This document shows positions 8,832 to 14,612 of a DNA stretch of 14,612 bases, piece by piece. Origin of the DNA: Pyrinomonadaceae bacterium (GTDB lineage: Bacteria > Acidobacteriota > Blastocatellia > Pyrinomonadales > Pyrinomonadaceae); NCBI GenBank assembly GCA_025929655.1, contig JAICPV010000012.1, positions 1-14,612 of the forward strand, written 5' to 3'. The translations under genes and the position numbers were made by a program. A model generated the notes under the pieces. It had not been told where the DNA came from. It saw nothing but the letters and a program-made list of their open reading frames with translations, and made no database searches. Numbering within the stretch: position 1 is the first letter of the stretch; each line of letters begins with the position of its first letter.

Positions 8832-8864
8832 AGATTAAATAAACAACCTTGAGAAAAACTTGAA
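8832..8864 (-). promoter_or_regulatory. Predicted SARP-type operator/promoter of the regulator operon
   Basis: Read on the minus strand: TTCAAG (8864-8859), then CTCAAG (8853-8848), an 11-bp pitch. After exactly 10 nt comes TAATCT (8837-8832), which keeps the three most conserved -10 positions (TA...T). This is the same geometry as at the two protease-side promoters, with one mismatch in the distal box. It would make the operon autoregulated. The predicted transcript start (about 8826-8824) is nearly at the ATG, so the mRNA may be leaderless. Confidence 0.6.
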
Positions 8865-8908
8865 TAAATTCGGCTGCGGGATCATTTGTCCAGAATTTCG
8901 CCGTTCGT

Positions 8909-8942
8909 TCTCAAGTATTTCTCAAGTCGACATCGCTACGAT
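8909..8942 (+). promoter_or_regulatory. Predicted SARP-type operator/promoter of the small secreted protein gene
   Basis: CTCAAG occurs at 8910-8915 and 8921-8926, an 11-bp pitch, within TCTCAAGTATTTCTCAA (8909-8925), identical to the site before the S8/SLH gene. Exactly 10 nt later is TACGAT (8937-8942), a -10-like hexamer. Predicted transcription start is near 8949, leaving an 18-nt leader with GGGGGA before the ATG at 8967. The site lies inside a longer upstream reading frame, which argues against that longer start. It faces the operon promoter at 8832-8864 in a divergent arrangement. Confidence 0.65.
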
Positions 8943-8966
8943 GACAGCAGAACTTGGGGGATTTTT

Positions 8967-9776
8967 ATGTTGAAACAAGTATTTCTTATAGCGACCATCG
9001 GAATTTTCACAGCGGTTTCCGCGACCGCCCAACAGGCGCAGGCCTCGAACAAGGCTTCGAGTACGTCGTCGAACAAAACATCGGTAAGCAAGGGCCAAAA
9101 GGAGATAATATCTTCGGGAACAGTTACGAATGCCGAGCTAATGAATTCGGTCGACGTTCGGAAATCGAAGGTCGGTGATGAGGTCACGCTTCGAACGACC
9201 AAAGCGATAAAGCAAAACGGCGAGACAGTTGTTGCAAAAGGTGCGACGCTGGTTGGGCGAATCACCGAGATACAGCAGAAAACAAAAGAAAACGGACAGT
9301 CACGGATCGGCATGATCTTCGACCGGATCGAGGGCAAGAAACTAAATGCTCCTGTAAGCGTTTCGATCCTCTCGATGACCGCCGCGCGGCTTACGGCATC
9401 GGCAAACGATTCATTCGCCGATAGCGGCCTGATGACATCGTCGAGCACCTCCGCACAGAGCGGCGGATCGGGCGGTGGCGGTTTGTTGGGCGGCGTCGGC
9501 AATACGGCGGGCGGGTTGCTCAACACAACGACCTCGACTGCGGGAAATGTTGTTGGCGGAGCGACGCAGACGCTGGGAAACACCGTCGGCGGTGCGACTC
9601 AAGCTACGGGAAATACGGTCGGATCCGTCGGCAGAACTGTTAATGGGATCCAGATCTCACAGACAATGGGCGGCTCGGCATCAGGCTCGACGACGCTTTC
9701 ATCTCAAGCGAAGGATCTCCGGATCGAGAAAGGCGCGACTTTCAATGTCCAGTTCAACAGTACTGTTCACAATTAG
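8967..9776 (+). CDS. Small secreted protein with a beta-rich domain and a Gly/Thr-rich linker, function unknown
   Basis: The start chosen is ATG 8967 (269 residues), with GGGGGA five bases upstream and a signal peptide directly after it (MLKQVFLIATIGIFTAVSATA, cleavage near 21). A start at 8886 would add 27 residues without signal features and would place the promoter inside the gene. Residues about 48-135 read as a small beta domain (KVGDEVTLRTTKAI, then GETVVAKGATLVGRITEI). The pattern, completed at the end by LRIEKGATFNVQF (251-263), recalls VirB10/TrbI-like beta barrels in secreted acidobacterial proteins; this is a resemblance, not an assignment. Residues about 155-228 are a Gly/Ser/Thr linker with imperfect repeats (GNVVGGATQTLGNTVGGATQ). 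The gene is 141 bp upstream of the solenoid protease on the same strand, so co-transcription is possible. No enzyme motif was seen. Confidence 0.75.
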   Translation: MLKQVFLIATIGIFTAVSATAQQAQASNKASSTSSNKTSVSKGQKEIISSGTVTNAELMNSVDVRKSKVGDEVTLRTTKAIKQNGETVVAKGATLVGRITEIQQKTKENGQSRIGMIFDRIEGKKLNAPVSVSILSMTAARLTASANDSFADSGLMTSSSTSAQSGGSGGGGLLGGVGNTAGGLLNTTTSTAGNVVGGATQTLGNTVGGATQATGNTVGSVGRTVNGIQISQTMGGSASGSTTLSSQAKDLRIEKGATFNVQFNSTVHN

Positions 9777-9855
9777 GCATAAAACTTGCTAAGGGAGCCC
9801 TAAAAGGGTTATGATTTTCGTGCCCCCGACACATTTGTGCATCTTTCCAATACAC

Positions 9856-9874
9856 TTCGCGGAAAATTCGCGAA
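9856..9874. promoter_or_regulatory. TTCGCG direct/inverted repeat in the gap before the solenoid protease
   Basis: TTCGCG occurs at 9856-9861 and 9867-9872, exactly 11 bp apart. Because TTCGCGAA is itself palindromic, the stretch is also an inverted repeat (TTCGCG 9856-9861 with CGCGAA 9869-9874). It lies in the 141-bp gap 9777-9917, 44 bp before the start codon. No convincing -10 follows at the 10-nt distance seen elsewhere, and no strong terminator is seen in the gap. It could be an operator for an unknown factor or chance. Confidence 0.3.
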
Positions 9875-9917
9875 ACGTTCACTCCTACGTGTGTGATTTA
9901 AGTACTAACTCAAGCGA

Positions 9918-12914
9918 ATGAAAAAGTTCGTAGCTCTGCTTTTGTCGGTTTCATGCCTGGTGAATCCTGCGTTCGCCGGCCTTAATATTGTCCGCTCGAA
10001 CGGTATCACGCTCACGGGAGCCGACGGCATCACTTTGACGGGTGCCGACGGCATCACGCTCACCGGCGCAGACGGGTTTCTGAACTACACCGCAAACGGC
10101 ATAACCTTGACCGGAGCGGACGGCATTACCCTGACCGGTGCGGACGGTGCGTCGTACGCTGGTTCGAACGGAATTACGTTGACCGGAGCCGATGGTATAA
10201 CTCTGACCGGTGCGGACGGCATCACGCTTACCGGGGCCGATGGCATCACGCTGACGGGCGCCGACGGGACACAGTACAAGGCAGACTCGATCGTTGTTCG
10301 CCGTCCGGATGGAATCACCCTAACCGGCGCCGACGGGATCACTCTGACCGGCGCCGACGGGATCACTCTAACGGGTGCGGACGGTGCGACGCGTGTAGGA
10401 CTGAACGGGATCACGCTCACCGGGGCCGACGGAATCACATTGACCGGCGCTGATGGGATCACGCTGACGGGCGCCGACGGAATTACGTTGACCGGCGCCG
10501 ATTCTGTCACTGGCTTTGGAACCTCCGGCGTCATTTTCGATCACACTAACCCGAGCGGGATCACGCTCACGGGCGCAGACGGTATTACGTTGACCGGGGC
10601 CGATGGCATTACGTTAACGGGAGCCGATGGAATAACCCTAACGGGCGCAGATGGAATTACGCTTACGGGCGCAGACGGCATTACTCTAACGGGTGCGGAT
10701 GGGCAAAACGGACTTCAAAGCGTGGACCCGGAACTTGCTATCGCTCTCAACAAGGCTACCGATGACAGCAATATTAACGCGGTCGTTGTTTATCACCGCA
10801 GCATAACTGATGTTGATCTCGAACAACTGCGACAGATCGGTGTTCAGGGCGGAACGCGTTTTCGTTCGCTGCCGATGGTTTACGTTTCCGGAACCCGCGA
10901 TCAGATCATCGCGATCTCGCAGCTGCAGTCGGTCAGGTCGATCTACGGAAATCGAACCTTGACTTTCGATTCCGATCCCTATTTCAGCATGACGGGAATT
11001 CAGCGTGTTGGATCGGACACGGACCTTCGCGCCGATAATGGCGGCGCTCCGATAACCGGAAGAAACGTCACGGTGGCCGTCCTCGACACCGGCATCAACG
11101 ATCAGCATCCCGACCTGGCCGGAAAAGTTGTTCAGAATGTTCGACTCATCGATACGCAGAGCCTGCCGATCGGATTTATGCATCCTTCGCCTGTAGAAGG
11201 AGTCGCGAATAGCGATCTCGCGGGCGGGCACGGTACGTTCGTCGGCGGGATCGTCGCAGGAAGCGGTGCGAGTTCCGGTGGTAAATTCGCCGGCGTCGCG
11301 CCGCACGCGAAGCTCCTGGGGCTCAGTGCGGGAGACATAAATTTAACCAACGTGCTCTCCGGTTTCGATTACCTGTTGCAGAAAGGATCGAGTTACGGAG
11401 TTCGGGTTGTGAACTGCAGCTTTTCGGCGAATACTCTTTTCGATCCGCACGATCCGGTAAACGTTGCAACGAAGATGCTGACCGACGCCGGGGTTGTTGT
11501 CGTATTTTCCGCCGGCAACACCGGCGCAGGAAACGGCACTTTGAACCCGTACGCTGCAGCACCGTGGGTGATCTCGGTCGGAGCGACGGACGAAAAGGGA
11601 AGCGTGGCGCCGTTCTCCTCGCGCGGGAATTTTGGCGACCCGCTTCAGCATCCGTCGTTGGTCGCTCCGGGCGTAAATGTTGCGAGTCTACGAAATATCG
11701 GAACCGCTACCGGGACTACGGGCTTTGCCGGAGCCGATTTGCAACGCCTCACGCCTGGCGAGATCCCGTACTACACGACCGCAAGCGGAACGTCTTTTTC
11801 CGCGCCGCAGGTTGCGGGTGCCGCGGCATTGATGCTCGAAGCGAACCCGAATTTGAAACCGGCAGAGATAAAGGACATTCTCAGCCGAACTGCGACGCCG
11901 CTGCCGAAATACTTTTATCACGAGGCCGGGGCAGGAATGCTTAACACTCATGCCGCGGTCCTGGAAGCAGCATTCCCGGAACGCGAAATGGGCCGGTTCC
12001 GTTCGACGATCTCGAAAAACGAGATTCGGTTCACCACTGTGACCGGCCAGGCGTTTGAACGCACCGTCCTTCCCGGTACAACAGAGAATGTTTCTCTTTC
12101 GATCCCGCAGAACACTGTCCAGGCGACAGTGAATATCAGCTGGGGAATTGGAATTAACGATTTTGGCCTGAAACTTTTCGGCGCGAACGGAAAGATGATC
12201 GGCGAATCTAATTACCTTAATGTCACCGGGCTCACAGGCCGCCGAGAGAAAATCGTTGCTCAAAGACCGACAGCTCAGACCGCCAGGGCCGCGATCCAGC
12301 ATACCGGCGGCGTCGGCGTACTTCAGAATGTTTTCGGCTCGATGGAAGTGACGACCGTCGACTTTCCGAACCTTCGAGACCTCGCCGTTCTTTCCGACGA
12401 GTCGCTTTTCAACGCGGAGCAAAGCCTTCTTCACAGCGTGATTTTGCCCGAGGGAAGCAGGTTCAAACCGGATTCGACGGTTTCACGGGAGAACTTCGCC
12501 GCGACGCTTCTTAGGGCCGGCCTGGTGTCGCAATACATGGCGGCCGTGCCGGCATTTACGGATGTTCGCGACGCTTCTACGCGAAGCATAGTCGAAAGCG
12601 TGCAGGTCGGGCCGTCCGGGCGTTTGATCGTGGACGCGGCCCCGGGCGGACGTTTCTATCCGAATGAGAACGTTTCCCGAATAGTCGCAGCGATCGCATA
12701 CGTACGCGCCGCCGGTTTGGACAATGCAGCGTCGACGGCAACGCTGCCGCTTACAGTCACCGACTCCTTGACCATACCGGTTCAATACCGCGGTCATGTG
12801 GCGGTAGCACTCCAGCACGGTTTTATCAGTCTCGACGGCAATCGTTTTAATCCTTCGCGTTCTATCACTCGGCTGGAATTGGCGCGCACGACAAACCTTT
12901 TGGTAAGCCGGTAA
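9918..12914 (+). CDS. Secreted S8 serine protease with an N-terminal ITLTGADG octapeptide array and SLH-like C-terminus
   Basis: The 998-residue protein has a clear signal peptide (MKKFVALLLSVSCLVNPAFA, cleavage after 20), which supports ATG 9918; the ribosome binding site is weak. Residues about 30-262 hold 22 copies of ITLTGADG in six blocks. Residues about 285-348 resemble an I9-type propeptide (VVVYHRSITDVDLEQLRQIG). The S8 domain spans about 382-685, with Asp390 (VAVLDTGIND), His438 (GGHGTFVGG), oxyanion Asn534 (SAGNTG) and Ser626 (SGTSFSAP), a complete triad. Residues about 695-800 are beta-rich (PPC-like). Three SLH-like repeats lie at about 815-868, 876-932 and 945-996 (RFKPDSTVSRENF, RFYPNENVSR, RFNPSRSITRLEL). 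The protein is probably exported and envelope-associated, with the array as a rigid or calcium-binding solenoid (inference). It is a paralogue of the protease at 1908-4496, with the regulator genes between them. Confidence 0.92.
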   Translation: MKKFVALLLSVSCLVNPAFAGLNIVRSNGITLTGADGITLTGADGITLTGADGFLNYTANGITLTGADGITLTGADGASYAGSNGITLTGADGITLTGADGITLTGADGITLTGADGTQYKADSIVVRRPDGITLTGADGITLTGADGITLTGADGATRVGLNGITLTGADGITLTGADGITLTGADGITLTGADSVTGFGTSGVIFDHTNPSGITLTGADGITLTGADGITLTGADGITLTGADGITLTGADGITLTGADGQNGLQSVDPELAIALNKATDDSNINAVVVYHRSITDVDLEQLRQIGVQGGTRFRSLPMVYVSGTRDQIIAISQLQSVRSIYGNRTLTFDSDPYFSMTGIQRVGSDTDLRADNGGAPITGRNVTVAVLDTGINDQHPDLAGKVVQNVRLIDTQSLPIGFMHPSPVEGVANSDLAGGHGTFVGGIVAGSGASSGGKFAGVAPHAKLLGLSAGDINLTNVLSGFDYLLQKGSSYGVRVVNCSFSANTLFDPHDPVNVATKMLTDAGVVVVFSAGNTGAGNGTLNPYAAAPWVISVGATDEKGSVAPFSSRGNFGDPLQHPSLVAPGVNVASLRNIGTATGTTGFAGADLQRLTPGEIPYYTTASGTSFSAPQVAGAAALMLEANPNLKPAEIKDILSRTATPLPKYFYHEAGAGMLNTHAAVLEAAFPEREMGRFRSTISKNEIRFTTVTGQAFERTVLPGTTENVSLSIPQNTVQATVNISWGIGINDFGLKLFGANGKMIGESNYLNVTGLTGRREKIVAQRPTAQTARAAIQHTGGVGVLQNVFGSMEVTTVDFPNLRDLAVLSDESLFNAEQSLLHSVILPEGSRFKPDSTVSRENFAATLLRAGLVSQYMAAVPAFTDVRDASTRSIVESVQVGPSGRLIVDAAPGGRFYPNENVSRIVAAIAYVRAAGLDNAASTATLPLTVTDSLTIPVQYRGHVAVALQHGFISLDGNRFNPSRSITRLELARTTNLLVSR
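10005..10703 (+). repeat. Coding tandem array: 22 octapeptide (24-bp) ITLTGADG units in six blocks
   Basis: Blocks contain 3, 2, 4, 3, 4 and 6 units. All encode ITLTGADG, except that the last unit of block five ends in Ser. No two of the 22 DNA units that I wrote out are identical; they differ almost only at third codon positions and in Leu codon choice. Several interrupting segments are also eight residues (FLNYTANG, ASYAGSNG, ATRVGLNG), and LNIVRSNG precedes the array, so they look like diverged units in register. The repeat recalls, but is one residue shorter than, RTX nonapeptides. Confidence 0.97.
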
Positions 12915-12935
12915 AGGTCGCATAAGCGCTGCACG

Positions 12936-12967
12936 AAACGAAAAAGGGCTACCGTTAAGGTAGCCCT
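12936..12967 (-). terminator. Intrinsic terminator of the tRNA-Phe transcript
   Basis: AGGGCTACC (12945-12953) and GGTAGCCCT (12959-12967) make a perfect 9-bp stem with a 5-nt loop. On the minus strand it is followed by a T-rich run (TTTTTCGTTT, 12945-12936). It starts 15 nt beyond the tRNA 3' end and 30 nt past the stop of the convergent protease gene. On the plus strand no U-tract follows, so its main role is for the tRNA. Confidence 0.8.
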
Positions 12968-12982
12968 AAATCGTTGAAATAC

Positions 12983-13058
<76 letters not shown>

Positions 13059-13087
13059 GTTACCCGTGAATTGCGGGCGAACTTATG

Positions 13088-13116
13088 AGTTTAGAATCGC
13101 AAAAACCGGAAGTCAA
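13088..13116 (-). promoter_or_regulatory. Sigma-70-type promoter of tRNA-Phe
   Basis: On the minus strand TTGACT (13116-13111) is followed after 17 bp by TAAACT (13093-13088). Transcription would start near 13081, leaving a precursor leader of about 22 nt before the tRNA 5' end at 13058. Confidence 0.7.
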
Positions 13117-13164
13117 ATCAACGCAAGGAATGCAGAGCTTCATCCATTACATTAGATTTTTTTG

Positions 13165-13192
13165 TTGACAGATCGGCTCAGAGGTCTATAAT
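13165..13192 (+). promoter_or_regulatory. Full-consensus sigma-70 promoter with no ORF downstream
   Basis: TTGACA (13165-13170) and TATAAT (13187-13192) are both perfect consensus hexamers, 16 bp apart. The promoter points to the right, toward the 3' end of recA, and no reading frame of useful length or start follows before 13400. It is the best promoter in the window, which suggests a strongly transcribed non-coding RNA. Confidence 0.75.
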
Positions 13193-13197
13193 CACCA

Positions 13198-13317
13198 GTT
13201 AGCGATCGGGTTTAAGATCGTGATCGCACTCCCCCTTTTGAACGTTAATTGAAACCTTCCTTTGCCGGTTTGAAACGCCGTCGCTGTCCTCCGGGGACGC
13301 AACATTTCAAACCGGCA
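13198..13317 (+). ncRNA. Candidate structured small RNA between tRNA-Phe and recA, family unknown
   Basis: The transcript from the consensus promoter would start near 13198. It can form GCGATC/GATCGC (13202-13207 with 13222-13227). It then forms a perfect 13-bp stem, TGCCGGTTTGAAA (13263-13275) with TTTCAAACCGGCA (13305-13317). The 29-nt loop of that stem can itself fold as GTCC/GGAC. The 3' end is not clear because no U-tract follows on this strand. It may extend to about 13379, where AAAACCGCTA could pair in part with TAGCGATCGGGTTT near the 5' end, giving about 180 nt. That length would suit a 6S-type RNA, but I see no diagnostic motif, so the family is left open. The rest of 13059-13400 holds only the tRNA promoter and the recA terminator. 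Confidence 0.4.
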
Positions 13318-13328
13318 TAACTATTTCT

Positions 13329-13363
13329 AAAAAAGAGAAAGGCGGCCGTTCGATACGCCGCCT
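13329..13363 (-). terminator. Intrinsic terminator of recA
   Basis: AGGCGGC (13340-13346) and GCCGCCT (13357-13363) form a 7-bp GC stem with a 10-nt loop. On the minus strand it is followed by a T-rich run (TTTCTCTTTTTT, 13340-13329), starting 37 nt past the recA stop codon. On the plus strand no U-run follows. Confidence 0.75.
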
Positions 13364-13400
13364 CACGATAAAACCGCTATTTAAAGACGAAACACCAAAC

Positions 13401-14411
13401 CTAAGCCTGCGCGGCTTCCGCCTTTACGAAGCCGAGTTTTTCCTTGACCTCTGTTTCGATCCGCTCCCGAAGCTCGGGGTTTTGCCGCAACAGCGTACGC
13501 ACGTTTTCGCGGCCTTGTCCGAGTCGTTCGCTTCCGTAGGAGAACCAGGCCCCGCTCTTTTCCACCACATTCTGAGCAACGGCGAGATCGATCAGATCGC
13601 CCTCGCGCGAGATGCCTTCGCCGTAAAGGATATCGAACTCGGTTTCGCGAAACGGCGGCGCACATTTGTTTTTCACGACTTTTACGCGGGTGCGATTGCC
13701 GACCACGCGGTCGCCGTCCTTGATAGCGCCGATCCTGCGAATGTCGAGCCGCACGCTTGCGTAGAACTTCAACGCCTTTCCGCCCGTCGTCGTTTCCGGC
13801 GAACCGAAAAAGACGCCGATCTTCTCGCGAAGCTGATTAATAAAGATGAACGTCGTTTTGGAACTCGAAACGATCGCCGTGATCTTTCTGAGTGCCTGCG
13901 ACATCAGCCTCGCCTGCAGGCCCGGCAGGGAATCGCCCATTTCGCCGTCGAGTTCCGCTCGAGGGACAAGCGCCGCGACAGAGTCGATCACGATCACGTC
14001 AACACTGTTCGAACGGATCAAGGTTTCCGCGATCTCGAGAGCCTGCTCGCCGGAATCCGGCTGGGAGATCAGCAGATCATCGATATTGACACCGAGTTTG
14101 CCGGCATAATCGGGGTCCATTGCGTGCTCGGCATCTATGTAAGCACAAACGCCTCCGGTGCTTTGCGCGGACGCGACCACCTGCAGAGCAAGCGTGGTTT
14201 TACCGGAGCTTTCCGGACCGTAGATCTCGATGATACGTCCGCGAGGCATTCCGCCGACACCGATAGCGGCGTCGAGACTAAGGCAGTTCGTTGAGATCGC
14301 CCCTACGTCTTCATGCGGGCGCTCGCCGAGCCGCATGATCGACCCTTTGCCGAATTTTTTCTCGATCTGCAGCAATGCAGATTCGATCGCTTTGCTTTTG
14401 TCTATGCTCAT
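13401..14411 (-). CDS. recA: RecA recombinase
   Basis: The protein has 336 residues (E. coli RecA has 353). The ATG at 14411 is preceded by GAGGTT (14423-14418) six bases upstream. RecA forms ATP-dependent filaments on single-stranded DNA, carries out strand exchange in recombinational repair and stimulates LexA self-cleavage. Walker A is GPESSGKT (65-72), the catalytic Glu is E95 in YIDAEHAMDP, and the Walker B strand is VIVIDS (139-144). Loop L1 (GEMGD, 156-160) and loop L2 (GSPETTTGGKALKFYAS, 203-219) are intact. The C-terminal tail (EKLGFVKAEAAQA) is short and less acidic than in E. coli, where the tail damps activity. The gene appears monocistronic, with its own promoter and terminator. 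The family assignment is certain. Confidence 0.99.
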   Translation of the reverse strand: MSIDKSKAIESALLQIEKKFGKGSIMRLGERPHEDVGAISTNCLSLDAAIGVGGMPRGRIIEIYGPESSGKTTLALQVVASAQSTGGVCAYIDAEHAMDPDYAGKLGVNIDDLLISQPDSGEQALEIAETLIRSNSVDVIVIDSVAALVPRAELDGEMGDSLPGLQARLMSQALRKITAIVSSSKTTFIFINQLREKIGVFFGSPETTTGGKALKFYASVRLDIRRIGAIKDGDRVVGNRTRVKVVKNKCAPPFRETEFDILYGEGISREGDLIDLAVAQNVVEKSGAWFSYGSERLGQGRENVRTLLRQNPELRERIETEVKEKLGFVKAEAAQA

Positions 14412-14456
14412 TTGATGAACCTCAGATCAGAATCCTAACATTAGTGTCCGTAAAAC

Positions 14457-14502
14457 GCAACGACGTTGCACAGATAAAACAGACTTGTTCTCGTTATTTG
14501 AA
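14457..14502 (-). promoter_or_regulatory. Probable recA promoter with two palindromes (possible SOS operator)
   Basis: On the minus strand TTCAAA (14502-14497), a 17-bp spacer and TTTTAT (14479-14474) form a weak sigma-70 promoter with a start near 14467. AGAACA-N4-TGTTTT (14491-14476) overlaps the spacer and -10. A perfect palindrome, GCAACG-N-CGTTGC (14457-14469), covers the predicted start. Either could be a repressor site. LexA control of recA is usual in bacteria, but the LexA box of this lineage cannot be asserted from here. Confidence 0.4.
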
Positions 14503-14552
14503 TTGAGGCTAAAGTAAATGAATAGGCCGAAGGTTGCAAGGCGCGGCCGGCA

Positions 14553-14612
14553 TTATTTGCACCCGCGTTCGAACTTGCCGCCCAACCGGGCGGCAAGCTC
14601 CTGGTCCTTGAA
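14553..14612 (-). CDS. C-terminal 19 codons of an unidentified gene running off the right edge
   Basis: On the minus strand the frame from the window edge to TAA (14555-14553) is open and reads FKDQELAARLGGKFERGCK, with GC-rich third positions. It ends 141 bp upstream of the recA start. It is too short to name. An inverted repeat (14574-14597) lies inside it. Another frame is also open here, so the call is tentative. Confidence 0.35.
   Translation of the reverse strand, partial: FKDQELAARLGGKFERGCK

Noticed and set aside
8886..8966. Longer N-terminus for the small secreted protein
   Set aside because: It would bury the signal peptide 27 residues inside the protein and put the operator and -10 inside the coding region; ATG 8967 has its own GGGGGA site.
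9790..9825. Possible terminator hairpin (CCCT/AGGG) after the small secreted protein gene
   Set aside because: The stem is only four base pairs, without a proper U-tract.
9909..9914. A CTCAAG box just before the solenoid protease start
   Set aside because: There is no second box at 11 bp (the position holds TTAAGT) and it lies only three bases before the ATG, too close for a promoter element.
10005..10703. CRISPR-like regular repeats
   Set aside because: The 24-bp units are tandem without unique spacers, lie in frame within a secreted protease and differ at synonymous sites. No cas genes are present.
14574..14597. Perfect 10-bp inverted repeat CTTGCCGCCC/GGGCGGCAAG with a 4-nt loop
   Set aside because: Neither strand has a following U-tract and it lies within a probable reading frame, so it is not called as a terminator. 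It may still be a structural element.

Overview
The window looks like a chromosomal segment of an Acidobacteriota-type bacterium, most likely Blastocatellia. This is inferred from a bacterial RecA, moderately high GC, secreted S8 proteases ending in SLH-like repeats, and a MalT-like ATPase fused to a SARP/BTAD activator. No search was run. There are no transposases, phage genes, CRISPR arrays or attachment sites.

Layout, left to right. Bases 1-1774 (minus) hold the N-terminal 591 codons of an M36 (fungalysin-type) metalloprotease that runs off the left edge. Bases 1908-4496 (minus) encode a secreted S8 subtilisin-like protease with three C-terminal SLH-like repeats. Bases 4726-7980 (minus) encode a 1084-residue STAND ATPase / TPR / SARP-BTAD regulator. 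Directly upstream, 8031-8822 (minus) encodes a lone P-loop domain that resembles the regulator's own N-terminus. Divergently, 8967-9776 (plus) encodes a small secreted glycine-rich protein, and 9918-12914 (plus) a second S8/SLH protease carrying 22 copies of the octapeptide ITLTGADG. The right side is housekeeping: tRNA-Phe (minus) with promoter and terminator, an intergenic stretch with a full-consensus sigma-70 promoter and strong hairpins but no ORF (candidate structured RNA, plus), recA (minus) with terminator, and the C-terminal end of an unidentified gene at the right edge.

How the parts fit. Three promoter regions (before the first S8 protease, the lone P-loop gene and the small secreted protein) share one architecture: two CTCAAG boxes exactly 11 bp apart, oriented with transcription, followed after exactly 10 nt by a -10-like hexamer. 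A 17-bp core is identical at two of them, 4.3 kb apart. Tandem direct repeats at 11-bp pitch next to the -10 are the known style of SARP operators, and a SARP regulator is encoded between these promoters. The simplest reading is a self-contained regulon: the ATPase/SARP pair senses something, switches on its own operon, and activates two large surface or secreted proteases and a small secreted partner. The M36 protease may join by read-through. The signal and the protease targets cannot be read from the sequence.
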